64,000 nucleotides of DNA, taken from positions 62,001-126,000 of the forward strand of contig NZ_WFIX01000177.1 in NCBI RefSeq assembly GCF_009745985.1, read 5' to 3'. Of this stretch, positions 43,479 to 52,173 are shown in pieces; the first letter of the stretch is position 1; the number at the start of each line of letters is the position of its first letter. Both the position numbers and the translations under genes were made by a program. The stretch comes from Microbacterium karelineae (lineage in GTDB: Bacteria; Actinomycetota; Actinomycetes; Actinomycetales; Microbacteriaceae). A model generated the notes under the pieces. That model was given only the letters and a program-made list of their open reading frames with translations, was not told where the DNA came from and searched no databases.

Positions 43479-43520
43479 AGGTAAGTTCGGGAGGCCACGG
43501 GCGCGTAGAACATCGACGCC
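43479..43520 (-). promoter_or_regulatory. Island promoter box plus -10 for tautomerase 3
   Basis: Minus strand: GGCGTCGATGTTCTA (43520-43506), a full match; TTACCT (43484-43479) begins 27 bases after the G of GTTCTA. Confidence 0.58.
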
Positions 43521-43636
43521 ATGGATGAGGATCGATGCGCCACACTCGAGGATCCAGGCGGCAGAAGGTCCGTGGCGTAGGGATCTCCCTCACCGAGGTG
43601 CGAGGTTTCATCGGTTATGCGAGCCGCGCCGATTCT

Positions 43637-44120
43637 AGGCACCGACGGCGACCTCCGCCGCCGCCCGAGCCGCCAACGCGGACAGGACGGCGCCGGGTTC
43701 GAAGTGACCCATGGATCGTTGCGAGAGCACCCGAGCACGCCCGAAACGAGACGTCAGGACCGCCGTCGCCTGAGCAATCTCACTCGCCACGGCCGCCGCG
43801 CTCTCCGCCGAGCGCCACGTCTGCTCGGTCTGCGACAGCAGCGCCGCGGGTCATCCCGATGCCGTGGTCTCCATCGCTGGCGATCGCATCCAGGTCACCG
43901 AGCTTCGATGCTCGTGGCATCCATGCGTGACACTACCCGCGCCACCCTCGACGATCCTCTTGGCGGCGAAGCGCTGGGCGAGGAGAAGATGTTGTCCGTC
44001 ACGGCCCCGACAAGCAGCCCCTGGCCGATCCACCCCGGTAAACGCCGGGTAGTGCCCCGCCACGCTTCCGGAGACGACGGCGACTTTGCTCGACCGCGAT
44101 GCGATCGCGCGCACCGCGCC
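43637..44120 (-). pseudogene. Dihydroxyacetone-kinase (DhaK-DhaL type) relic
   Basis: Minus-strand pieces in changing frames: SSKVAVVSGSVAGHYPAFTG and WIGQGLLVGAVTDNIFSSPS (DhaK domain, about 44090-43960), EGGAGSV (about 43950), GDLDAIASDGDHGIGMTRGA (start of the DhaL domain with the metal-binding Asp cluster, about 43880-43825), and GHFEPGAVLSALAARAAAEV (DhaL C-terminal region, ending about 43637). It derives from a fused ATP-dependent DHA/erythrulose-type kinase; most of it is deleted. Confidence 0.72.
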
Positions 44121-44125
44121 GCCGA

Positions 44126-45334
44126 ATCCTCGTCGGAGAATACCGCCCTGATCTTCGTACCCCAACGAGAGATCGACTCGATCGAGATTTCGCGCCCACG
44201 TGCATCCCACGCGAGGTCATGCCGCACAGTACAATGCTCTTGCGCATCGCTCGAACCCTCGCTGCGCTGGTCACCGGGGATCACAAAACCACGCCCGTTG
44301 TCATCGACCAGCAGGGTGATAAATCCGCGAACCGTAGATGAACCCGAGCGGGACGAGGCTCGCTTGCGCATGCGCGACGACGCTGGCGAACGACTCCTGC
44401 GTGACTCAGCACATGTGAAGCGCGATCTCGCTCGAGACATCATGTACCTCGCCGCTCACCGTGAGGTCCGTATTGAGTCGAGCCTCCGCCTCAGCCCGGT
44501 AAAGCTCGAGCACCAGGCCCTGCTCGTGCGTGCGGCCTTCCGGCGTGGAAGGCCCGATGCTGCGAGCCGTGCGTCGGAGAGAGCTTCGATGGCACCGTCG
44601 TATACTGCCTGCAGATGCATCTGCACGTCATGACCGTCGCCGAGCCGTCGTCGCCCATCACCGATGTGACGGACGACCGACTTCAAGGATCGGCCCATGG
44701 TGTTGTAGATGTCGCTCACGGCGCGCTCGCGCACGTTGACCACCGCCAGTTCGCGTTCGCGGGCCGTCGCTCGGGCGTGCAGCTGCGCTGTCTCAATCGC
44801 CATCGCGGCGTGGCGCGCGAAGAGATCCAGGATCTGCACGTCCGCCGCGGTGAACGATTCCCCGGGCTCATCGCGGACGATCACACACGCGCCCACGAGC
44901 TGATCGGCCCACCAGATCGGCACCCCGATCACGGGGCACAGGTAGCGGGGATCACGTGGCGGAATGTGACTTCCGGCGATGGAGGGACACAATTCGGCGA
45001 TCACCGCTCCGCGGCTCCGCACGACCGCACCGGTCGCTCCTTCCTCGAGCGAGAACGTCTGCACCTCCTGGCACCCCACACCGAAATCCACGTGCTTGGT
45101 GCAGGTGCCCGCATCCTCGTCAACGAGACAGACGGAGCCCGAGCGGCAGTTGAGCAGCCGGGCGGCATTTCGCGGGATCCGATCGAGCAGCGGGTGCAAC
45201 TCGAACCGTCCGACCAGGTCAGCAGGGCAGGCGGTGATCGCTCGCAGCCGGCAGTCGTTTTCGTGATCGCCTCCGCGGGGCCCGTCGGGACGCCCCCGAG
45301 GAGCTTGCGCTCGCGACATCCGCGACCCGTTCAC
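44126..45334 (-). pseudogene. GAF-domain sensor histidine kinase relic
   Basis: From 45334 a GAF domain is readable (LHPLLDRIPRNAARLLNCRS, GATGAVVRSRGAVIAEL, VIGVPIWWADQLVGACVI), then an H-box-like segment VRERAVSDIYNTMGRSLKSV in which the phosphoacceptor His position holds Tyr or Asn. The frame then breaks; LLVDDNGRGF and RWGTKIRAVF near 44300-44130 are the ATP-binding G-boxes in another frame. The kinase is therefore dead, though a 292-residue GAF fragment could still be made. It ends 6 bases after the start of the DHA kinase relic region. Confidence 0.7.
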
Positions 45335-45340
45335 TCAGGA

Positions 45341-46360
45341 TCACGACGTTCGCGCCCGGCGTGCGGAGTGGGTGCGACGGCTCCGCCCGGCCGCCTGCGC
45401 GAGGGGGGTGCCGAAGGCCTCGCGGTAGGCTCCGGGCGCCGAGCCGAAACCGCGCCGGAACTCGCGTCCGAAATGGCTGGCATCGCAATAGCCCCAGCGG
45501 TGGGCGATGGCCGAGATCGTCGACGCGCTACGGACCAGATCGTCGCGTGCTGCAGCGAGCCGTCGTGCGCGCACGACCTCGCCCAGGGTGTCGCCCGTCG
45601 AGGAGAACGCCCGATGGACGGTTCGCGGCGCGACATTGTGCGCCCGCGCCATGTCGGCCAGACGGATGGGGCCTTTATCGAGGTGCTCGGCGATCCATTG
45701 CTCCATCTGCCGGCGCAGGACCGACAGCAGGTCGTTGGAAGCCGTGTCGGTGCGGGTACCGCTGATCAGACCGGCAAGCAATGCCAGGAGCGCAGAACGT
45801 GTGCTCTCGATCTCTCCCCCGGACATCCCCGGGAGTCGTCGATTGACGCTCATCAGGAAGTCATAGAAGACGAGGGTCAGCGGGGACGAGGCTGTCTCCA
45901 GCAGCAAGTGATCCGGGAGTCGATGCGTGAGGCCGAATCCCGAAAGCGCCACGGCAGGCACCTTGATCGTCCGCTTGGTGAGATGGTCGGGAATCGTGAA
46001 CGCCGCGGCGGTTCGGTTGTTCAGCAACAGGATGTTCCCCGGCTGCAGGACGAAGGTCTCGTCGCCGGTGCGCAGGTGCTGCCGCCCGGCCAGGGGAGCG
46101 AGCACCAGCAGGGACTCGGCCTGATCGGCAAGGCGGTCGGCACACACCGTCCCCTCGCTCGCCGTGCAGACCCAGTCCGTCACCAGCAGGTCGCCGAGAT
46201 CCCCGCTCGTCGTGGTGAGGGTACGGCGGGTCGGATCGATCGTCGTGATCTCGAGCGGAACGAGGCGACGTTCCACGTCTTGCGGTGGGATCGGTCGCTC
46301 TCCCACCGAATACCCCATCGACATGTCGACGGTCGCATCCATCGTCTGCAGCAAACTCAT
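45341..46360 (-). CDS. AraC-family activator (paralog 3 of 3)
   Basis: A 339-residue regulator paralogous to those at 12625 and 19552. HTH: IRLADMARAHNVAPRTVHRAF and ISAIAHRWGYCDASHFGREF, then SAPGAYR. Sensor half: DETFVLQPGNILLLNN and KRTIKVPAVALSGFG. It is the most diverged of the three. It stands between the dead sensor kinase and the box-bearing thioesterase gene, and is a candidate activator for the nearby box promoters at 43.5 and 46.6 kb. Confidence 0.84.
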   Translation of the reverse strand: MSLLQTMDATVDMSMGYSVGERPIPPQDVERRLVPLEITTIDPTRRTLTTTSGDLGDLLVTDWVCTASEGTVCADRLADQAESLLVLAPLAGRQHLRTGDETFVLQPGNILLLNNRTAAAFTIPDHLTKRTIKVPAVALSGFGLTHRLPDHLLLETASSPLTLVFYDFLMSVNRRLPGMSGGEIESTRSALLALLAGLISGTRTDTASNDLLSVLRRQMEQWIAEHLDKGPIRLADMARAHNVAPRTVHRAFSSTGDTLGEVVRARRLAAARDDLVRSASTISAIAHRWGYCDASHFGREFRRGFGSAPGAYREAFGTPLAQAAGRSRRTHSARRARTS

Positions 46361-46626
46361 TCCACACCTCTCTACTTGAGGCGGACGATCTGGAGGGTCT
46401 CACACGCCCCGACAGTCGCGCTGTTCCTCGATGAACTAGATCGCGACAAACCCTAACCAGGGCCACAGCACCCCAACCGAGGACCGGCGATGGCGGCATT
46501 TCAGTACCAGAAGCTGGCAGAACTCTTCTACCCGCGCGCCACGTTCGGCCCGCGGCCACTGCCTGGGTCCGTCGCGCACCGTCGTCGCGCACCATCCTCG
46601 CGTCTGGCATCGCGATCCCGGCGCGC

Positions 46627-46669
46627 GACGCCTTGGTCCTACCCGGCATCGGACCCCTCTCGATATCCT
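46627..46669 (+). promoter_or_regulatory. Island promoter box plus -10 for thioesterase 2
   Basis: GACGCCTTGGTCCTA (46627-46641), a full match; TATCCT (46664-46669) begins 28 bases after the G of GTCCTA, the same hexamer and spacing as before tautomerase 1. The rest of the 46361-46724 gap holds no gene I can support. Confidence 0.62.
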
Positions 46670-46724
46670 GGCCCCACCTGCGGCGGAGCGCGTGTGGCGA
46701 CACGAGGATGACGGGGAGCTCGAC

Positions 46725-47528
46725 ATGAATGCATCCGACTCGCACCTCGCGAGCACCGGCGAGTTGGCGAGACTGATCTTCGGCGATCCCGCGGAGGAGA
46801 TCGCCGTCTCGCCGGAGATGTGGGGGTTCGGTGGCCTGCACGGCGGCTTGACGCTGTCGCTGATGACGGCGTCGGCCGCTCGCGAGGCGCCCGGTCTGGC
46901 GCTGCGCGGCATCACGGGTCACTTTCACCGTGCTGTGCGCGAGAAGCTCGCGTTATCGTCCCGCGTCGTACGGGCTGGCCGCAGCGCACAATCCGTGGAG
47001 TGTGCAGCCACGAGCCCCGATGGTCTGTGCGTGACTGCGACAGCCACCTTCGGACCACCGCAGCCGATCGGGGTCGAGATCACTCCCCCGATGCCAGCCG
47101 TGCCCACGCCGGATTCTGTCGAGCCGTACGATGACGTGCTCGGCAAGTCGCCGGTCATGGACAGCGTCGAGGTGCGTCCTCTGGGGGACCTGCGCCCGTA
47201 CCATGGCGGTCCGACGGCGATGATGTGCGCCTGGATGCGCGTACGAAAGTTGCCCACGCCGGCCTCGCAGCGTTCCGTGCTCTTCTTCCTCGACGCTCTT
47301 CCGCCGTCCTACTCGGCCGTGATCCGAGAACGTCGGGCGGTTCCGACCCTGGAGCTCTCCGCACACCTCTCGTCGAGACCGGCATCATCGCCGTGGGTGC
47401 TGGTACAGGCCACGACCCTCGCGGCCGAGGACGGCGGATGGGTGACGGAGGTCGCCGATGCCTGGGATGAGTGCGGGGCGCACCTCGGGCGTGCACAGCA
47501 GTTGAGACTCGCGCTCGGGGCCCGCTGA
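46725..47528 (+). CDS. Acyl-CoA thioesterase-like protein (double hotdog), copy 2 of 2
   Basis: A 267-residue protein paralogous to 16907-17728. MWGFGGLHGGLTLSLMTASA against VWGYGGLHGGLAMSVAAAAA, LFFLDALPPSYSAVI against AFFLDVLPPSHTAFM, and WVLVQATTLAAEDGGW against WVLVRARSTREVDDGW show the shared fold and pocket. GGGGAG before ATG 46725 fixes the start. It may be cotranscribed with the MHS transporter after a 172-base gap. Confidence 0.8.
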   Translation: MNASDSHLASTGELARLIFGDPAEEIAVSPEMWGFGGLHGGLTLSLMTASAAREAPGLALRGITGHFHRAVREKLALSSRVVRAGRSAQSVECAATSPDGLCVTATATFGPPQPIGVEITPPMPAVPTPDSVEPYDDVLGKSPVMDSVEVRPLGDLRPYHGGPTAMMCAWMRVRKLPTPASQRSVLFFLDALPPSYSAVIRERRAVPTLELSAHLSSRPASSPWVLVQATTLAAEDGGWVTEVADAWDECGAHLGRAQQLRLALGAR

Positions 47529-47700
47529 CCGGGCACACATATGACACGTTCTGGCACCAGAGTTCTATATTCGTCGGCGGATCGCGGGGAGTGTGGACTG
47601 CGCCACCCGTGCCGAAGCGACCTCAAAGACGAGGAACGTCGCTGACATCGACGTCAGACCAGACAGCACGGGCCAACCCGCGTATACGAAAGGCCTGAGA

Positions 47701-49071
47701 ATGACCTCTCCTGACAGTTCGGCATCGATGACGGACATCGATTATCCGGCGACGACGAAGCCATCCGAGCGACGCCGCGTCGTCGCTGCCACCGTCATCG
47801 GAACGACGATCGAGTGGTACGACTTCTTCATCTTCGCAGCGGCGGCGGGCCTCGTGTTCGGTCAGTTGTACTTCGCCCCCGCGGGATCCGCGGCGGCCAC
47901 GCTCCTCGCGTTCGCCACGGTGGGAGTCTCCTTTCTCTTCCGCCCCCTCGGCGCGTTCCTCGCCGGATCGCTCGGCGATCGCTACGGCCGCCGAATCGTG
48001 CTGACGTTCACGCTCGTCCTCATGGGCGCGGCCACCACGCTGGTCGGGCTGTTGCCGACATACGAGATGATCGGGGTGAGCGCGCCGATCCTCCTGGTTC
48101 TGCTCCGCATCCTCCAGGGCGTCTCCGCGGGCGGGGAGTGGGGGGCCGCCGCCCTGATGTCGGTGGAGCACGCTCCCGTCAAGCGCCGCGGGCTGTACGG
48201 ATCGTCTCCGCAGGTCGGGGTGCCTCTGGGATTGCTGGCGGCTTCGGCGGTCATGGCCGCGATGACCGCCATCGCGCCGGGGGACGCGTTCAGCGAATGG
48301 GGTTGGCGCGTGCCCTTCTTGATCTCCGTGCCACTCATCGCGGTGGGGTACTTCGTTCGCCGCGGCGTGCAGGAGAGCCCTGTCTTCACCGCGCTCGCGC
48401 AGCGCAAGGATCAGGTTCGCACGCCGCTGATCACGCTCTTCCGGCGGCATTCGGGCACCGTGATCCTGGCAGCTGTCGTGTTCGCCGGGTCCGGCGCCGT
48501 GGGCTACATGACCACGGGCGGGTTCGTTCAGAACTATGCGACCAACCCCGATGGGCCGGTGGCGCTCGAGCGTGGACCGGTGCTGTGGGCGGTAGCGGTG
48601 TCCTCGGTGGTCTGGTTGCTGTCGACGCTGTTCGGCGGGTGGGTCAGCGACCGACTCGGCCGCCGTCGGACCATGGCCATCGGATCGGTCGCTCTCTTCG
48701 TCGGCGTCCTGGCTCTGTTCCCCCTGTTGAACACGGCCACGCTCGGCGGACTCGTCGTTGCCCTGGCGTTCCTGTCGATCGGAAACGGAATCATCTACGG
48801 CCCTCTGTCGTCCTTCTTCGCGGAACTCTTCCCCGTACGGGTGCGCTTCTCGGGTGCCTCCGTCTCGTATGCATTGGGGTCGATCCTCGGCGGAGCATTC
48901 GCTCCTATGATCGCCACAGCCCTCGTCCAAGCTACGGGGTCGACGCTTGCCGTGACCGTATATCTCTCCGGGATGACGACGCTCGGGCTCGTGGCCGTGC
49001 TTTTCTTGCCCGACCATACTGGAATCCCACTCGCGCCTCAGGACAACGGTCAAGTCGGCGTTCGGGTCTGA
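47701..49071 (+). CDS. MFS transporter, metabolite:H+ symporter (MHS) family
   Basis: A 456-residue membrane protein with twelve predicted helices. ATVIGTTIEWYDFFIFAAAA is the MHS helix-1 signature (ShiA/ProP/KgtP/PcaT-like) and GSLGDRYGRRIVL the loop 2-3 motif. LQGVSAGGEWGAAALMSVEH matches helix 5 of the family. Such permeases import organic acids and similar metabolites, so it is a natural uptake system for the island. AAAGG precedes the ATG. Its stop codon touches the left end of a degenerate IS3-family element. Confidence 0.87.
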   Translation: MTSPDSSASMTDIDYPATTKPSERRRVVAATVIGTTIEWYDFFIFAAAAGLVFGQLYFAPAGSAAATLLAFATVGVSFLFRPLGAFLAGSLGDRYGRRIVLTFTLVLMGAATTLVGLLPTYEMIGVSAPILLVLLRILQGVSAGGEWGAAALMSVEHAPVKRRGLYGSSPQVGVPLGLLAASAVMAAMTAIAPGDAFSEWGWRVPFLISVPLIAVGYFVRRGVQESPVFTALAQRKDQVRTPLITLFRRHSGTVILAAVVFAGSGAVGYMTTGGFVQNYATNPDGPVALERGPVLWAVAVSSVVWLLSTLFGGWVSDRLGRRRTMAIGSVALFVGVLALFPLLNTATLGGLVVALAFLSIGNGIIYGPLSSFFAELFPVRVRFSGASVSYALGSILGGAFAPMIATALVQATGSTLAVTVYLSGMTTLGLVAVLFLPDHTGIPLAPQDNGQVGVRV

Positions 49072-49072
49072 T

Positions 49073-50311
49073 GCACGGAGAGGTGACATCTTGTCCTGCT
49101 CCACGGAAGGGGTTCCAGTTTCGGTGGCTGGCTGGTGACCTGATCCGGAAGGCTCATCCTCATGCCACGTCCCTATCCGTCGGAGTTTCGTGCTCGCGCT
49201 GTCGCGCTCTCGAACTGAATCCGCCAGGACGACATCGACAACGGCCGGCGATCCGGTGTCCCATCGCCGGAATCGGCTGAGCTTCGGTAGCGAAACGTCG
49301 CATCCGAGAGCTCGGGACTGAGCTGCTGATCGTCCGGCAAGCGGCGAAGCTTCCCCGACAAGGAGCGTCTCCGTCCAAAATACTCTTCCCGGTGATCGAC
49401 CGCCCCGCCGATCCCGGGCTCCCGATCGACTACTGCTGCCGCGACCTCGGAGTCGCCCGGCAGCACTCCTACCGCGTCAAACGGAAGCCCGTGACCCAGT
49501 CCGCGCTGCGCCGGCGGTGGCTGACCGGGTTGATCCGGGAAGAGAACGTCACCTCACGCGGGACCTACGGTTGCCGCCGCGTCCACGCCGACTTGACGAT
49601 GGCGATGGGGGTCGACGTCGGCGAGCGGACGGTGCACAAGCTGATGTGTCTGGCCGGGATCTACGAGCTCCCCGACCCGGTCCGCACCAAGCGGCTCCGT
49701 CGCGTCGTCAAGGCCGACGATCTCGTGAATCGCAAGTGCGCCCGGCCCCCGTCCGAACGACCTCTGGGACACCGACGTCACGCAGAGTCGCACATGCGAA
49801 TGCTGGGTCGACTGCGCCGCAGTGCTTGACGCCTACAGTCTTCGCATCATGGGCTGGTCGATCGACTCCAAGCAGGAGACCACACTTGTCATCAACGCGC
49901 TCGACATGGCCATCCGGAATCGTCACCCCGCGCCGGGCGGCATCGTCCATGCGGATCACGGGACGCAATCGACCTCGTGGCCCTTCGGAGAGAAGATCCG
50001 CTCCGCTGGGTAGCTGCCCTCGTTCGGATCGGTCGGCGACGGGCTCGACAACGCGATGATGGAGAGTTTCTGGTCATCGATGCGGATCGAGCTGCTGAAC
50101 AGGAAGAAGTGGAACACCAGTATCGAACTCGTTGACGCGATCTTCGAATACGTCGAGATCTTCCACAATCGCCAGAGCCGAAACTCCGCCCTCGGCTACC
50201 GCACCTCGATCACGTACGAGATACTCGAAATCAACGACGTCCCCGCCGCGAGTTAGCGCCCCGGAGTGGAACCGAATCCCTGGGGCAGGTCAAGGTGTCA
50301 CCTCTCCGTGC
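49073..50311 (+). mobile_element. Degenerate IS3-family element
   Basis: About 1240 bases bounded by imperfect inverted repeats: GCACGGAGAGGTGACATC at 49073 and, read from the right, GCACGGAGAGGTGACACC from 50311, extending to about 30 bases with a few mismatches. The inside is a broken orfA/orfB pair. No clear target duplication. Immediately to its right begins the 3' part of a tetR gene. Confidence 0.75.
49162..50256 (+). pseudogene. IS3-family transposase OrfA/OrfB, broken
   Basis: orfA starts MPRPYPSEFRARAVAL at 49162 but stops soon. orfB pieces: IDYCCRDLGVARQHSYRVKR, VTSRGTYGCRRVHADLTMAM and ERTVHKLMCLAGIYELP (49392-49740), then in other frames GIVHADHGTQS (second DDE Asp region, about 49940) and DNAMMESFWSSMRIELLN (Glu region, about 50050). 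Several frameshifts and a stop make it non-functional. Confidence 0.8.
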
Positions 50312-50590
50312 GTCAGCCCCGGTTGCCAATACCTTACCGCGCGAATCGAACCCAAAGATGCGAGTCACCCGGCGAGGCGACCCGCCGCCCGCGTTGAGCA
50401 GGAGCTGCAGTGATTCTTCCGCACGGCGGCCGCGCATGGTACCGCGGCCGATCCCGGCCTCGTGGCTCGCCAGCTCAGCACACTCTTCGACGGCGCCAGT
50501 GCCCGCGTCGGTAACGGCGCCGACGACCTTGACGGGCTCTGCACACCATCACCGCGGCGACCTTGCTGGACGTAGCGCGCGTGCACTGAG
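50312..50590 (+). pseudogene. TetR-family regulator, 3' remnant abutting an IS
   Basis: Directly after the IS end the frame reads GCQYLTARIEPKDASHPARR and VEQELQ, then a stop and a frameshift, then DPGLVARQLSTLFDGASARV. These follow, block for block, GCQYLGAQIELKDPEHPARR and DPDLVARQLSIVFDGASARA of the intact TetR at 26969. The DNA-binding half is gone. Confidence 0.75.
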
Positions 50591-50658
50591 GTTCACAACC
50601 TGGCCGCATGGCTCGGTCGTTGGCCAACCGTACTCGAGAGCGGCGCCGCGCTCGCTAT

Positions 50659-52173
50659 TCAGCGCCGCTGGTGTGGGTTCGGCGTGGTGGCGATGGTCTG
50701 ATGGCTCGCGAGGTCGGAACCGGTCAAGATCCCACCCCGACTCAGGAGGCGGCCACTTTCCCAGTTGGACAGCCCCAACTCGGGCTGAGAGAGCGCGTAT
50801 TGGCCATCGGCCCAGCGCGTGAACCCGTCGCCGATGAAGGGGGCGTTGACCTCGAGCCGAACTCGCGCATGCGCCGCGGAATCCTCAGACACCAGCGAGA
50901 CGACGAACTGCGGGCTGTACCTGTTGAACAGTGCGATCGCGTGTTCGAGATCGTCGACGACCGTGACTGTGAGTTCAGGAGTGCCCTCCCATTCCCACTC
51001 GACACCCAGATCCGACTCCGAGAGGATCGTGGTACGCGGCTCAGCGATGGTGCCCTCCGCACGGTGCACGTCGATCGCGCGGACAAACTCACTCGGCGGA
51101 ACGAACTCTCGCGCGGAATCGGTCACATGCAGACGAGCCACACAGCCACGCTCTCCCGCCACCCGATCCGCCGCGGCGCTGACCACCGGAATCAGTTGCG
51201 CAGCCCGGGAACGAGGAACCGCGACGACGTTGACCGTGTTGCAGACCTTGCGGTCCAGCGAGTGCTCGACCACCAGCGACAGACGCTGGGCGTCGGCAGT
51301 CTCGTCTGCAAGAAGCCACGCACCACCAGTCCCGTGAGCGCTGAGGGGGATACCACTCTGCCGTGCCACGCTCCCCAGTTGGGCGACGGCGGGGCCGGAC
51401 CCGCGAGCGACCGCAAGCGCCACGCGGGCGTCGCTGAAAAGCGCCCACCCGGCCGAACGGTCACGCGTCGGAATGAGGGAGATGGACCCCTCGGGCAGCC
51501 CCGCCTTCTCAAGCGCAGGGCGCAGCGCCAGAGAGTCGATCGCGAGCGCGGTGCCAAGCGCGTCGCCGCCGATGCGGAGCACAGCGGTGTTCCCTGTGGC
51601 CAGAACACCCGCGGCGTCGGCGAACACATTCGGTCGTCCCTCGAACACGAATCCGATCACGCCGAGGGGGGCTGCGAGGACACGCACGCTCCAGTCGCCG
51701 TGGTCGACCTGCGCGATCTCTTTTCCCCGGGGCGAGGACGACGAGATGCGGTCGGCCCAGTCGCGAAGACCCGCGATCATGTCGCGGCGCACAGGCTCGG
51801 AAAGGCCGAGGCGTGTAGTCGAGCGCCCGAGTGCGATTGCGCGGGAGATGTCCGCGGCGTTGGCCGCAGAAACTTGTGCCCAGACGCGCTCGTCCTCGAT
51901 CGCGTCTGCGAAGCCGTGGTAGAAGCCCCTGATCCGCTCGTCGGGTGCCGCGCGCAGAGCGACTGCAGCGGCCACCGCGGCGTCGACGTGGGTGTCGACG
52001 AGCGCGCGCACCGCCGCGGGTATACGCAACAGAGCACCGGTGGACTGCACCACATGCAGATGGTCACCCGCCTGGAAAGCCTCGGCAAGATCCTCCGACA
52101 CAGCCGTGAAGCGGTTTCCGCCGTAGGGAATGATTGCACCGGCGGTGAGGCGGGTCAGCTGGTTTCGAGTCAC
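50659..52173 (-). CDS. Aldehyde-dehydrogenase superfamily protein, ProA-like
   Basis: A 504-residue NAD(P)-dependent acylating-type dehydrogenase most like gamma-glutamyl phosphate reductase. LGVIGFVFEGRPNVFADAAG is the ProA cofactor region, LDRKVCNTVNVVAVP contains the active-site Cys, and NAPFIGDGFTRWADGQYAL closes the family pattern. It is longer than typical ProA (~420), with extra N-terminal sequence (GAIIPYGGNRF). No proB is present, so a role in proline synthesis is doubtful. GTG 52173 overlaps the transporter stop by 4 bases. Confidence 0.78.
   Translation of the reverse strand: MTRNQLTRLTAGAIIPYGGNRFTAVSEDLAEAFQAGDHLHVVQSTGALLRIPAAVRALVDTHVDAAVAAAVALRAAPDERIRGFYHGFADAIEDERVWAQVSAANAADISRAIALGRSTTRLGLSEPVRRDMIAGLRDWADRISSSSPRGKEIAQVDHGDWSVRVLAAPLGVIGFVFEGRPNVFADAAGVLATGNTAVLRIGGDALGTALAIDSLALRPALEKAGLPEGSISLIPTRDRSAGWALFSDARVALAVARGSGPAVAQLGSVARQSGIPLSAHGTGGAWLLADETADAQRLSLVVEHSLDRKVCNTVNVVAVPRSRAAQLIPVVSAAADRVAGERGCVARLHVTDSAREFVPPSEFVRAIDVHRAEGTIAEPRTTILSESDLGVEWEWEGTPELTVTVVDDLEHAIALFNRYSPQFVVSLVSEDSAAHARVRLEVNAPFIGDGFTRWADGQYALSQPELGLSNWESGRLLSRGGILTGSDLASHQTIATTPNPHQRR

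Noticed and set aside
46516-46530. GGCAGAACTCTTCTA as a box for thioesterase 2
   Set aside because: It has C instead of G at position 10 and no -10 at 27-28 bases; the box at 46627 fits fully.
13659-47560. TGGCA-like words upstream of several island genes as AraC half-sites
   Set aside because: Present in many upstream regions but at inconsistent distances and orientations, unlike the GTYCTA box.
47553-47594. GGCACCAGAGTTCTA as an eleventh island box, for the MHS transporter
   Set aside because: The box text fits, but the hexamer at the required spacing is GAGTGT, a poor -10; not counted as a member.
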